64,000 nucleotides of DNA from Corynebacterium yonathiae (GTDB taxonomy: Bacteria > Actinomycetota > Actinomycetes > Mycobacteriales > Mycobacteriaceae): positions 1-64,000 of the forward strand of contig NZ_JAKOPM010000006.1 in NCBI RefSeq assembly GCF_022288805.1, written 5' to 3'. The notes under the pieces were generated by a model. That model made no database searches, was not told the DNA's origin, and was given only the letters and a program-made list of their open reading frames with translations. The position numbers and the translations under genes were made by a program. The stretch's first letter is position 1; each line of letters starts with the position of its first letter. Shown here in pieces: positions 1 to 11,704 of this stretch.

Positions 1-337
1 GGCGCAGAGCCTCGTCGCCGCCTCTGCGCCACTTAGCCACCCAGTCCTTGACGAGGTGGTCGGATGAAAGATTGAACTCTCGGGCAAGATCCATCATCGA
101 CTCACCCGCAAGATGACGTTCTACAACCTCCTTCTTCGCCTCGAAGGAGTAGTGCTGCTTGTTTGGTTTCTCCACGAGACATAGTCTGCCACGCAGTTGG
201 AAACGGCGATAAAGTCTACGCGTTGCGTCTCTCGAGACACCGACAACACGAGCAGCGGCTCGGCAACCCATTCCCTGCTCGAAAAGCTCCACTAACTGCT
301 CACGCTGAACTTCACTCAGCGAACTACGTGCTCTCAA
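1..337 (-). CDS. IS3-type transposase OrfA, helix-turn-helix protein (5' part, cut by window edge)
   Basis: About 112 codons of open frame run off the left edge on the minus strand. The translation contains two helix-turn-helix blocks: an N-terminal one with LVELFEQGMGCRAAARVVGV followed by SRDATRRLYRRF, and a second one beginning SFEAKKEVVERHLAGES and continuing to LVKDWVAKWRRGGDEAL. This double-HTH pattern, with a W-x-x-K-W motif, is typical of OrfA proteins of the IS150 group, which bind the element's ends and are joined to the DDE integrase OrfB by frameshifting. I chose the TTG at 337 because a G-run lies just upstream; an in-frame GTG at 355 is an alternative. Function by homology only. 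Confidence 0.7.
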   Translation of the reverse strand, partial: MRARSSLSEVQREQLVELFEQGMGCRAAARVVGVSRDATRRLYRRFQLRGRLCLVEKPNKQHYSFEAKKEVVERHLAGESMMDLAREFNLSSDHLVKDWVAKWRRGGDEALR

Positions 338-403
338 AGAAAATGCCCCCCCCACTAGTTGTTGGCAACTGATTTCTCAGTCCAACTAATGGGGAGCAGT
401 TCA
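1..403 (-). mobile_element. IS3-family insertion sequence, one end (partial)
   Basis: The outer end of an insertion sequence that continues past the left edge of the window. Read on the minus strand it begins TGAACTGCTCCCCATTAGTT at position 403, a TG...CA terminus with the sequence style of IS3-family (IS150-like) inverted repeats, followed by the start of an OrfA-type transposase gene. The terminus lies 37 bases from the icd stop codon, so the insertion is intergenic and leaves icd intact. The other inverted repeat, target duplication and the orfB/integrase part are outside the window, so whether the element is intact cannot be judged. Confidence 0.75.
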
Positions 404-440
404 CAATAAACGCTGCGGGGCGGCTTTTGCCTAGGAAGAA

Positions 441-2654
<2,214 letters not shown>

Positions 2655-2870
2655 GATTCTCCTATATAACGTTGGAAAATTGTTCAAGTGCCCAGATTAC
2701 CGATTTTGTGGGCGGCATGTGGGCCAGTTTGCTGATAGTGATCCCCCATTTGCCGCCCCTTGAAAAGGGTTGCGTGGTAATTATCACCCATGCGCAGGCG
2801 GGGTGGAGATATTCACGACCACCCGCTGCGGGCATGCTACAGCTAAACGTGGGGTGTACCCTCACTCTTC

Positions 2871-4124
2871 ATGAAAATCATCGACGAGCTCAGCCCGCGC
2901 AGCGCACACGAACACCGCGTTCGCCGCCGTCCACTGCCTTTGCAAACGGAGATTACCGCCCGCCGCCGCGCCATCGTCATGGTGGCCATGGCCCTAGGCG
3001 CGTTTGCCATCGGCACGACGGAGTTCGTGTCCATGGGCCTGCTGCCGCTTATTGCAGATGATTTTGGCATTTCGGAAGAAAACGCCTCCACGCTCATCAC
3101 CATCTATGCCATGGGCGTGGTGGTCGGCGCCCCGCTGATTGCGGCATTTACCGGCAAGCTGCCGCGCCGCCGGCTCATCCTGCTGCTCATCGGCTTCCTC
3201 GTGGTGGGTAACCTCCTCTCGGTCTTGGCACCGAATTACGCCATCCTCATGATTGCACGCTTCATTGCGGGCATGCCGCACGGCGCTTATTTCTCCGTGG
3301 CTAACCTTTCTGCCGCATCCATGGCTCCTCCAGGAGGCCGAGGCAAGGCCATGGCTTATGTGGGCATGGGCCTGGCCATCGCCACGGTTATTGGTGTGCC
3401 GGCCGCCCAAGCCCTCGGCTCCGCGCTGGGCTGGCAGGCGGCCTACTTGGTGGTCGTGGCCTTGGGTATTGTCACCGCCATTGCGTTGTTCTTCCTGATG
3501 CCGCACATGACGGAGATGAAGCAGACCGATATCCGCACCGAATTCGGTGCGTTCAAAAACAGCCAGGTGTGGTTCACCGTCATCATGGGTGTGGTCGGCT
3601 TTGGTGGCATGTTCTCCGTCTATACCTATATTTCGTGGACCATGACCGAGGTCGCTGGCATGGATCAGAGCCTCATCTGGGTGGTACTCATGGCCTATGG
3701 CATCGGCATGACCATCGGCAATGCCTTTGGCGGCTGGCTGGCTGACCGCAACCTGGAGTTTGGCATCATCTTTGCCTTGGCCTGCCTCATCGTTATCCTG
3801 ACGGCCTTCTACTTCCTTTCCAGCCATGCCATCCCCGCTACCTTATGTTTTGGCTGCGTGGCGTTTATGGGCTCTACCCTGGTGCCTTCGCTGCAGCTGC
3901 GCTTGGTGCATGTGGCTGGCGACGCCCAGACTTTGGCCGCAGCCCTTAACCAGTCCGCGCTGAACATCGCAAACGCGGCCGGTGCGACCATTGGCGGCGC
4001 CGTCGTGGGCGCCGGCTTGGGCTACTCCGCCCCGGCGCTGGCGGGTGCCGGCCTGGCGGCTGCGGGTTGCCTGGTATGGGCTGCGACGATGTGGGATAAA
4101 AAGCGCCTTTCTCGCCGCGCCTAG
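2871..4124 (+). CDS. MFS transporter, DHA1/AraJ-like exporter
   Basis: A 417-residue integral membrane protein with about 12 predicted hydrophobic segments, beginning after a basic 30-residue cytoplasmic N terminus. The stretch GTTEFVSMGLLPLIADDFGI in the first membrane segment and the GRGKAMAYVGMG region between segments 4 and 5 are typical of the DHA1 drug/sugar-efflux branch (AraJ, YdhP, chloramphenicol-type exporters). It probably exports small solutes or drugs by proton antiport; the substrate cannot be read from sequence. It is divergent from icd. No strong ribosome-binding site precedes the ATG at 2871, so the start is less certain than the frame. Confidence 0.85.
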   Translation: MKIIDELSPRSAHEHRVRRRPLPLQTEITARRRAIVMVAMALGAFAIGTTEFVSMGLLPLIADDFGISEENASTLITIYAMGVVVGAPLIAAFTGKLPRRRLILLLIGFLVVGNLLSVLAPNYAILMIARFIAGMPHGAYFSVANLSAASMAPPGGRGKAMAYVGMGLAIATVIGVPAAQALGSALGWQAAYLVVVALGIVTAIALFFLMPHMTEMKQTDIRTEFGAFKNSQVWFTVIMGVVGFGGMFSVYTYISWTMTEVAGMDQSLIWVVLMAYGIGMTIGNAFGGWLADRNLEFGIIFALACLIVILTAFYFLSSHAIPATLCFGCVAFMGSTLVPSLQLRLVHVAGDAQTLAAALNQSALNIANAAGATIGGAVVGAGLGYSAPALAGAGLAAAGCLVWAATMWDKKRLSRRA

Positions 4125-4145
4125 GCATACCGATATGCTGTTGGC

Positions 4146-5063
4146 ATGACCCTTACCATCGCGAGCGTTAATGTCAACGGAATCCGCGCTGCGTGCAAGC
4201 AGCGCAATGAAAATAACCCCGGTATGAACGCCTGGCTGGAGGAGACTCCGGCCGATATCGTGCTCATGCAGGAGGTGCGCGCAACCCCGGAGCAGGCCGA
4301 AAAAGCCCTGGCCCCAGCCCTAGAGGCGGGCTGGCACTTAGCTCTTGCCGACGCCGCCGCAAAGGGCCGCGCCGGCGTAGGCATCCTGTCTCGCACCCCG
4401 CTTGCCGACGTCGAAGTGGGTTTCGGCTCCTTTACCGACGCCGGCCGCTGGATCGCTGCGACCACCCGCGATATCCGCGTCGCTTCCTTGTACCTGCCCT
4501 CCGGCGATACCGGTTCGCCGAAGTTGGATGAAAAGTACCGCTTTTTGGATGAGTTCCAGGATGTGCTAGCGGAGAACGCGGCGCGCACGAATTCTGATGG
4601 CAGCCCGGCCGACATGGTCATCGGCGGCGACTGGAATATCTGCCACCGCGCCCAGGACCTGAAAAATAATAAGGCGAACGAAAAGAAGGCCGGCCACCTG
4701 CCGGAGGAGCGCGCCTTCATGGATCACGTCTTTGGCGTGTTTCCGGATGACAAGCCACAGGAGAAGAAGAACCTGGGGCAGTGGCAGGGCGTGGTCGAAT
4801 ACGCTGGCGGCGAGCCGTGGGCTCCGGCCGCAGAACCGCAGTGGTTCGACGTCGCCCGCCGCCTGCACCCAGAAGAAGACGGTCCTTATACCTGGTGGAC
4901 CTATCGCGGCCAGGCGTTTAATAACAACGCCGGGTGGCGCATCGATTACCAGGCGGCCACCCGCCCGATGCTGGAGCGCGCGCAGCGCACCTGGGTGGAT
5001 AAGGCCCCTACCGTGGAGCAGCGTTGGTCCGACCATTCCCCACTGCTGGTGGAGTACCGCTGA
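4146..5063 (+). CDS. xthA: exodeoxyribonuclease III
   Basis: A 305-residue exonuclease III/AP-endonuclease-family enzyme that repairs abasic sites and trims 3' ends in cytoplasmic DNA. Family motifs are in order: N10-containing SVNVNGIRAA at the N terminus, the metal-binding glutamate in MQEVR (about residue 43), GGDWNICH near 160, and the C-terminal WSDHSPLLVEY with the catalytic Asp-His. It lies 21 bases after the MFS gene and its TGA overlaps the ATG of the next gene, so translation of the two is probably coupled. The gene carries two copies of the CTTGCCGACG word discussed in the findings. Confidence 0.93.
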   Translation: MTLTIASVNVNGIRAACKQRNENNPGMNAWLEETPADIVLMQEVRATPEQAEKALAPALEAGWHLALADAAAKGRAGVGILSRTPLADVEVGFGSFTDAGRWIAATTRDIRVASLYLPSGDTGSPKLDEKYRFLDEFQDVLAENAARTNSDGSPADMVIGGDWNICHRAQDLKNNKANEKKAGHLPEERAFMDHVFGVFPDDKPQEKKNLGQWQGVVEYAGGEPWAPAAEPQWFDVARRLHPEEDGPYTWWTYRGQAFNNNAGWRIDYQAATRPMLERAQRTWVDKAPTVEQRWSDHSPLLVEYR

Positions 5064-6046
5064 TGACGCCACTATTTAGCGTCCTGTATGTAGTTGGTAT
5101 TACGGCCGAGTCCATGACCGCCGCATTGTCCGCCGGCCGCCAAAAGCTCGATCTTTTTGGCGTCACGATGATCGCCTCCATGACGGCGCTGGGCGGCGGC
5201 ACAGTGCGCGATATGATCCTCGATGATCCTCCCTTTACCTGGGTTGAGCACCCTATCTATTTGGTGATCGTCATCGTGGCGGCCGTGGTGACGGTGGGCA
5301 TGTCCTTCCTCATGCACTACTTCCGCCACCTCTTCCTCATCTTGGATGCCCTGGGTCTTGCGGTCTTTTCGGTGCTCGGCACCCAAATTGCAGTCCATTT
5401 AGGTCACGGGTTCATCATTGCCTCGGTCTCCGCGGTGATTTCTGGCGTCTTTGGCGGCGTGCTGCGCGACCTGCTTTCAGACCGCATCCCGTTGGTCTTT
5501 TCCGGCGAGTTCTACGCCGCAATCTCGGTGCTCGCCGCGGCGCTATTTATGGCGCTGTACCACAGTGGCCTGGCCGAGGAACCGACCGCGATTATCACCG
5601 CCGCAGTGTGCTTTATCGCCCGCTTGGCCGCGATTTACTTCAAGAAGGGATTGCCCGTCTTTGAATATCGCGACGCCGAGCAGCAGATGGACCCGCGCCT
5701 GCGGTTGTCCGCGCGCATCGTGCGCGATGGCGCCCGCAAGGCCAAGCGCAAGGCGGGTGCGGCCACGCGCTATGCCAGCCCGATCACGCGCCCGCTGACT
5801 CGGCCGCTAAGCCGCCCCTTGAGCCGGACGTTTAGGAAAAAGTCTCGAGCGTTTTCTACGGCGGCTGAAGGAACGGACTACAGCGATATGTCGAGCAACC
5901 GCATCGCGCGCCGGCCGAAGCAGCAGTCGATTACGCGGCCGAGCGGCCGGCACTCGCCAGGGGCGAGGGGAGTAGACGTGGAGCAGCAGTGGAGCTTTAA
6001 TAAGGGGGACGTCGGCAAGCGCAAGGCACCCAAACACAAGCAGTAG
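5063..6046 (+). CDS. trimeric intracellular cation channel / UPF0126 membrane protein
   Basis: A 327-residue protein whose first 210 residues carry about seven membrane segments in two inverted UPF0126 repeats. Each repeat has its signature, GGGTVRD at residues 44-50 and GGVLRD at 131-136. Such prokaryotic TRIC proteins form trimeric cation channels; some family members have been implicated in glycine transport. The C-terminal 110 residues are unusual: a strongly basic cytoplasmic tail with short repeats of Pro-Leu-Ser/Thr-Arg around residues 235-255. The ATG at 5063 overlaps the xthA stop (TGATG), which favours it over an upstream in-frame start at 5024. Confidence 0.85.
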   Translation: MTPLFSVLYVVGITAESMTAALSAGRQKLDLFGVTMIASMTALGGGTVRDMILDDPPFTWVEHPIYLVIVIVAAVVTVGMSFLMHYFRHLFLILDALGLAVFSVLGTQIAVHLGHGFIIASVSAVISGVFGGVLRDLLSDRIPLVFSGEFYAAISVLAAALFMALYHSGLAEEPTAIITAAVCFIARLAAIYFKKGLPVFEYRDAEQQMDPRLRLSARIVRDGARKAKRKAGAATRYASPITRPLTRPLSRPLSRTFRKKSRAFSTAAEGTDYSDMSSNRIARRPKQQSITRPSGRHSPGARGVDVEQQWSFNKGDVGKRKAPKHKQ

Positions 6047-6097
6047 TGCTAGTATAGGTAAGTCAAAAAATTCAGTAATCTGCAACGGAGAAAGTTC

Positions 6098-6289
6098 ATG
6101 GCTCGCGCAATTATTTCTTTCGTCCTCGGCGCTGTAATCCTCGGCCTGAGCATCTGGTGGTGGACCGTTGTTGGTCCGTCCTTCGCTTTCCTCGGCCCCA
6201 TCGTGCTGATGGGCGTGGGCGGCGCGCTGATGGTTGCGGGCTTTGCCATCTTTATGGATGTTGTCAGCCCCACCTCCCGCAAGATTTAA
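6098..6289 (+). CDS. small two-segment membrane protein, function unknown
   Basis: A 63-residue protein with two clear hydrophobic segments (about residues 4-24 and 28-53) separated by a short Gly-Pro-rich turn, and a short basic C terminus. A ribosome-binding site (ACGGAGAAAG) precedes the ATG, and a strong terminator follows. I do not recognise a family with a known role; similar short membrane proteins are common next to housekeeping genes in corynebacteria. It is probably transcribed alone or with the upstream channel gene. Confidence 0.7.
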   Translation: MARAIISFVLGAVILGLSIWWWTVVGPSFAFLGPIVLMGVGGALMVAGFAIFMDVVSPTSRKI

Positions 6290-6304
6290 GTTCTTGCGCC
6301 GCTT

Positions 6305-6332
6305 CCCCTGCCCTACGGGTAGGGGATTTTTT
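6305..6332 (+). terminator. rho-independent terminator
   Basis: A nine-pair stem (CCCCTGCCC / GGGTAGGGG, one G-T pair) with a three-base loop, followed directly by ATTTTTT. It ends transcription of the small membrane protein gene before trpS. Confidence 0.85.
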
Positions 6333-6399
6333 CGATCCCTCGCTCAGGCGGCGCCGGGGAAGGATGTGAACCGCGCGGCGAGGCTAGGGGGTAGGATAA

Positions 6400-7431
<1,032 letters not shown>

Positions 7432-7533
7432 TCGGCGGCTGCTTCCCCCGTGCACCACCCCACAAAGGGACAAGTGGGCATTTGCCAGTTACTCTAGTTG
7501 AGATAAAAACTGTGCGAGCAAGAAGGGAAGCAC

Positions 7534-8613
7534 GTGCCTACCACCACGCAATCCTCCTCGAAGAAGACGGACCACTACGGCATCGAACGCGCCAATGCCG
7601 ATGATCCTGGTGCGGTAGATAAGATCCGCGCCAAGTCAGGATTCGTTGATCACCTGATGCGCATGAACGAGCGCTATGGTGCAGAAGGCGGCAATCAATT
7701 TGCCGCCGGCATCACCTATTACTCGGTGCTGTCTATCTTCCCGCTCGCGATGCTGATCGTGGCTACCGTCGCCGCGGTCTTGGCTAATCGCGAGGACTTG
7801 CTCAATGACTTGCAGTCCCAAATCACCAGCTCCCTAGATGGCGATATGGGCGATACGGTCAACGAGATTCTTGATACCGCCATTGAGCAGCGCGGCGCCA
7901 TGTTTGGCATTGGTGGTTTGACCACCCTGTGGTCCGGACTGGGCTGGATGAATAACCTGCGCATTGGTATTTCGGCCATGTGGGGTATCGATGCCAACGA
8001 AGGCGGTTCCTTTCTAAAGAAGAAGCTCTCTGACCTGGTAGGCCTCATCGGTCTTATCGTGGCGTTCCTCATCGCCTTTGGCGTGACTGCCGCCGGTTCT
8101 TCTGGTCTCACCCAGAAGATTTTCGAGTGGGTCGGCATCGAGTCTTTCCCGGGTATGAACTTTGTGATTTTCTTTGTTGGCTTGGCAGTGGGCTTGTTGG
8201 CCAACTTCATCGTCATGTGGTGGATGATTATGATCCTGCCGCGCACCAAGGTGCCGAAGAAGTCTGGTCTTATCGGCGCGGCCATCGGTGCGGTGGCTTT
8301 CGAGCTGCTCAAGCAACTGTCTACGGTCATCATGTCCTCTGCTACCGGCAGCCCGGCCGGCGCGGTCTTCGGCCCAGTCATCGTGCTCATGGTGGTCATG
8401 TACCTGATTTGGCGCGTGGTGCTGTATATCTCCGCGTGGACCGCCACCACCGCCGAGTCCCTGAAGTTTGCGCACCCGCCCGTCCCTGAGCCAGCTGTTA
8501 TTCGCGTGCGCAACGAGGTCAAGGAAGGCGCACCGGCGGGCGCGACCTTCGGCATTGGTGCTGCTTTGGGTGCTGCGGCCGTGGGTGCGATTAGCTTGCT
8601 GCGCCGTAAGTAA
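7534..8613 (+). CDS. YihY/YhjD/BrkB-family inner membrane protein
   Basis: A 359-residue membrane protein with about six hydrophobic segments, starting at a GTG with GAAGGGAAG upstream. The segments GITYYSVLSIFPL (about residues 60-73) and LGWMNNLRIGISAMWGI are hallmark regions of the YihY/BrkB family, formerly misnamed ribonuclease BN. In actinobacteria the YhjD-like members have been linked to envelope biogenesis and lipopolysaccharide transport in other phyla; the role here is not known. A soluble Ala-Gly-rich C terminus ends in LLRRK. Confidence 0.88.
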   Translation: MPTTTQSSSKKTDHYGIERANADDPGAVDKIRAKSGFVDHLMRMNERYGAEGGNQFAAGITYYSVLSIFPLAMLIVATVAAVLANREDLLNDLQSQITSSLDGDMGDTVNEILDTAIEQRGAMFGIGGLTTLWSGLGWMNNLRIGISAMWGIDANEGGSFLKKKLSDLVGLIGLIVAFLIAFGVTAAGSSGLTQKIFEWVGIESFPGMNFVIFFVGLAVGLLANFIVMWWMIMILPRTKVPKKSGLIGAAIGAVAFELLKQLSTVIMSSATGSPAGAVFGPVIVLMVVMYLIWRVVLYISAWTATTAESLKFAHPPVPEPAVIRVRNEVKEGAPAGATFGIGAALGAAAVGAISLLRRK

Positions 8614-8668
8614 ATCTCCTCCTAAGGGGTGAGGACGCCGCAGCCATTCGGCTTTAAGGTAGAACACT

Positions 8669-9598
8669 ATGAACGCCAATGACATCGCACCGAATCTTTA
8701 TGAAGAATGGGGACTAGACCGCCGCGATAGCGAGCGGGAACTTTTAGTCTTATTGGAGTCCAAGGATTTGTTGCTAGAGCAGCAGGGCCGAGACGTTGAG
8801 GATTCGCGGCGTGCGCAGCTGCGCATCGCCGCAAGTGTTTTGGGGTCTGCTGCAAAGCGTGCGGAATACGATAAGGCGTGTGGGGCAGGGCTTCGCCCCA
8901 CATGGGGTGATTTAGGTCAGCTGAGCGCGGTTGGCCAGTGGAGCCCGCGGCCCCAGCAGCCGCAGCAGGCTCAGTCTTTCCAACCCGGTCAGGCGGCAGG
9001 ACCGGGGCGCCACGCTAACCAAGAGCCACGATTTGCGCAGACTGCTAGCCCTTATGGGTCGCCATATTCACGCAATCCCTTCGCACCACAGCACAATGCT
9101 TTCCCACCGGCGACGGCGAACGCGTTCGTGCCCGCACCCCTGATTCAACCCCCAGCGCCTGAAATTAGTCAGCGCGCCGGTCAAGATGCGCGCATTGGAA
9201 TGGCCATTTTGGACCTATTCTTTTTCTCGCTCATCAGCGGTAGCTTCGGCGGCGCGCTGCTCTCCGGCGGTGTGGATGAGCTGTCGACGTTTATCGGCGG
9301 TGTCATCATCTTGCTGCTCTACGTTTTGGGCACCGAGTGTTGGCTCGGCGCCAGCCCGGCCAAGCTGCTGATGGGCTACACAGTGCGCGATGTCGATACC
9401 AAAGAGCGGCTTAGCCTCACCCAGTCCGCAAAGCGTCAGTGGTGGCGCCTCATCAATATCGTGCCGGGCCCCGGTACCTTCGCCAGTTGGGTGGGCGCCG
9501 GCGTACACACCTTCACCATTACGGAGAATAATAACCGCCGCGGCTCCCACGATGAGTGGGCTAACGCCGAAGTAGTGAAAAAGCACCCACGCAAATAG
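8669..9598 (+). CDS. RDD-family membrane protein with an N-terminal degenerate J-like region
   Basis: A 309-residue protein in three parts. Residues 1-75 (LYEEWGLDRRDSERELL ... VLGSAAKRAEYDKA) resemble a DnaJ J-domain in spacing and in the final AKRAEYD, but have no HPD motif. Residues 85-160 are a Pro-Gln-Ala-rich linker. Residues 170-300 form an RDD domain with two membrane segments, the signature Arg-Asp-Asp replaced here by ARIGMAILDLFF, then KLLMGYTVRDVDT. RDD proteins are of uncertain role, possibly transport. The gene converges on, and overlaps by 38 bases, the carboxypeptidase gene. Confidence 0.75.
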   Translation: MNANDIAPNLYEEWGLDRRDSERELLVLLESKDLLLEQQGRDVEDSRRAQLRIAASVLGSAAKRAEYDKACGAGLRPTWGDLGQLSAVGQWSPRPQQPQQAQSFQPGQAAGPGRHANQEPRFAQTASPYGSPYSRNPFAPQHNAFPPATANAFVPAPLIQPPAPEISQRAGQDARIGMAILDLFFFSLISGSFGGALLSGGVDELSTFIGGVIILLLYVLGTECWLGASPAKLLMGYTVRDVDTKERLSLTQSAKRQWWRLINIVPGPGTFASWVGAGVHTFTITENNNRRGSHDEWANAEVVKKHPRK

Positions 9599-10754
9599 CC
9601 AATAAAGCTACAGCGCCAGCGATTACCCAGCCGAGCCACCCCTGCACCCCAGCTAAAGAGGAGTTGGCAGATTGTACCTGGGCATCGGGTGCCGGCGTCG
9701 GTGCGGGGGAAGTGGGGGAGGCGGCGTCGGCAAGCAGCTGGCCTACGCCCTCACCAGGGGCAACCTTATAGGCCTCATGCAAGAGCTTTTGGGCCTGCTC
9801 CCAGGCACGCGGGCCATGCTCCACGGTGGTATCGAGCAGGACCGCCTGCAAGCGCCGGCCGTTGCGGTCCAGCGCGCCGACGAAGGTATGGTGCGCATCG
9901 TCGGTAAAGCCCGTCTTGCCGCCAATGCCATCAGGGTCGTTGAGGAAGAGACCATTATCGTTTCCTAATTGATAGCCATCAAAGTCGCCCCAACCGGGGA
10001 AATCGACAGACTCCGTATCAACGATGCGCGCAAAAATCGGGTTGCCGAAGGCCGCGCGGTAAATGCGGGAAATATCCTCGGCCGAGGTAGACATTCCCGG
10101 GGCATCGAGCCCGGAGTAGCTGGCCGCGTAGGTGGAATTCGTACCAATTTCAGCCGCTTTCTCATTGACCTTGCGCAACGTAGCCTCATCCCCGCCTAGT
10201 TCTTGAGCCAGCGCGTGGGCGGCATCGTTGCCAGAGGCCATCAGTAGCCCCTGCAGGAGCTGCTCCACCGTGTACTTGCCGCCGGGACCGATGCCCACCG
10301 CCGAACCATCGATCTGCGCAGATTCTTCGCCTACCTCGACCTTCTGGTGGAGATCCAGCTCGTCGATGACCACCAGCGCCAGCAGCGCCTTGATGATGGA
10401 GGCCGGCCGGTAGCGACCGTTAGGGTCCTTCATCGCGATGATTTCGCCGGTGTCGATATCGGAGACCATCCACGCCGCGGCCACCACATCCTTGTCCACC
10501 TTGAAGCCTTCGGGCAGGGTGGTGCCACAGGCCTCATCGCTCTCCACCGGCGGCAGCGGGGTGGGGGAGGCCTGCCCCGGAGCGAGGCGCTCCGAGGTGG
10601 TGGTGGCCTTTTCCGGGCGCTCGGCGTGCGGGCACTTATCGGTATCCGGGGCGGTGGTGCGCGTGGTGGTAGTAGTTTCCGGCTCTTCCGCCAGCGCGAG
10701 CGGTGCGCCGCTGAGCAGGACAGCAACGAGAGAACTAGCGATAATTCTTTTCAT
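9561..10754 (-). CDS. dacB: D-alanyl-D-alanine carboxypeptidase (PBP5/6-type, peptidase S11)
   Basis: Trims the terminal D-Ala from peptidoglycan stem peptides outside the membrane. With the ATG at 10754 the product has 397 residues: a Sec signal peptide (residues 1-22, ending ALA), a Thr-Pro-rich linker to about residue 80, the catalytic domain with SxxK (Ser119, Lys122), SGN (174-176) and KTG (280-282), and a C-terminal membrane anchor (about 370-393). An ATG twelve bases upstream is an alternative start. The gene is divergent from the adenosine-deaminase-like gene, with starts only about 30 bases apart. The symbol follows common actinobacterial use and is less certain than the family. Confidence 0.9.
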   Translation of the reverse strand: MKRIIASSLVAVLLSGAPLALAEEPETTTTTRTTAPDTDKCPHAERPEKATTTSERLAPGQASPTPLPPVESDEACGTTLPEGFKVDKDVVAAAWMVSDIDTGEIIAMKDPNGRYRPASIIKALLALVVIDELDLHQKVEVGEESAQIDGSAVGIGPGGKYTVEQLLQGLLMASGNDAAHALAQELGGDEATLRKVNEKAAEIGTNSTYAASYSGLDAPGMSTSAEDISRIYRAAFGNPIFARIVDTESVDFPGWGDFDGYQLGNDNGLFLNDPDGIGGKTGFTDDAHHTFVGALDRNGRRLQAVLLDTTVEHGPRAWEQAQKLLHEAYKVAPGEGVGQLLADAASPTSPAPTPAPDAQVQSANSSLAGVQGWLGWVIAGAVALLAICVGAFSLLRR

Positions 10755-10784
10755 GACATGACACATCTTAGGCCCGTGCCTACG

Positions 10785-11684
10785 ATGGGACGCATGCATG
10801 ACGCGCCTTTGATTAGCCCTGAAAACAAGGACTCCGCCGCCGACGTGGTGGCCAAGCTTCCTAAGGTCTCCCTCTTTGAGACTATTTCCTCCACGGCCAC
10901 CGCGCCGGAGGAACTTACCGCGACCATCCGCGAGCGCTACGAAGCCTTGGCCGCCGATGGTGTGGTCTATGCGGAACTGCACCTGGATCCAGCAGAGATC
11001 GGCCTAGACGCTGCCGCGGTTGTCGAAGCCGCCGGTGCAGCCCGCATTCCTTCCCTCGACTCCCGCCTCGTCCTCGCCGGCACGGCCCCTGAGGCAGTAG
11101 TGCCTGACGACGCCCCCGTGGTGGGCTACAACCTGCCTCAGGACCAAGCGGGCGCGGCCGCAGACTTCCGCGCCGCATACCTGCCCACCCAGATCCTGGT
11201 GGGAGAGGACTTCGCAGAGGTGGAGCGCGCCGCCCAGGCCGGCGTGAACCGCCTTATCCACCCGGTGAATATGATCGATGACTTCACTGCGAATATTGAA
11301 GGCATCGTGCCGGGCAAGGCATCTGGCTACATCCGTGACCGCCATATTCCCCTGGTCTTTACCCCACTGGAGGAGGCCGAGGAGCTGACCGACCACCCAC
11401 TGCCGCTGCTGCAACAGCTGGGTTTTACCTGCACCATTTCCTCGGGCGAGTCTACCTTGACCAAGCAGTTCCTCGCGCTGAGTGAGACCTTTGGCTACGG
11501 GCTGGAGGAATTTTTCGATCTTACCGTCAAAGCGGTGGAGAGTTCCTTCGCTGACCAGGAATTACGGCAGCATCTGCTGGAAACGGTTATCTTGCCAGCA
11601 TACGAGGAATTATCTGATCCGGAGCTTGCTGGCCCGGACACGGAAGAGTCCCTCGCAGATGCTGCAGACGCCGCTGAAGAATAG
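10785..11684 (+). CDS. adenosine-deaminase-like protein lacking the metal site (probable pseudoenzyme)
   Basis: A 299-residue protein that follows the layout of adenosine/AMP deaminases but without the zinc ligands. The usual HxH near the N terminus is replaced in LPKVSLFETISS, the HAGE motif by ILVGED, and the late SDDP motif by SSGES, while RLIHPVNMIDDF still matches the RIGHGV region and FGYGLEEFFDLTVKAVESSF matches the C-terminal helix. It is also shorter than the usual 330-360 residues. It is therefore unlikely to deaminate adenosine; a regulatory or binding role is possible. The start could also be the ATG at 10794. The next gene follows after 20 bases. Confidence 0.75.
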   Translation: MGRMHDAPLISPENKDSAADVVAKLPKVSLFETISSTATAPEELTATIRERYEALAADGVVYAELHLDPAEIGLDAAAVVEAAGAARIPSLDSRLVLAGTAPEAVVPDDAPVVGYNLPQDQAGAAADFRAAYLPTQILVGEDFAEVERAAQAGVNRLIHPVNMIDDFTANIEGIVPGKASGYIRDRHIPLVFTPLEEAEELTDHPLPLLQQLGFTCTISSGESTLTKQFLALSETFGYGLEEFFDLTVKAVESSFADQELRQHLLETVILPAYEELSDPELAGPDTEESLADAADAAEE

Positions 11685-11704
11685 AACGATTAAAGGAGAA
11701 TTAC

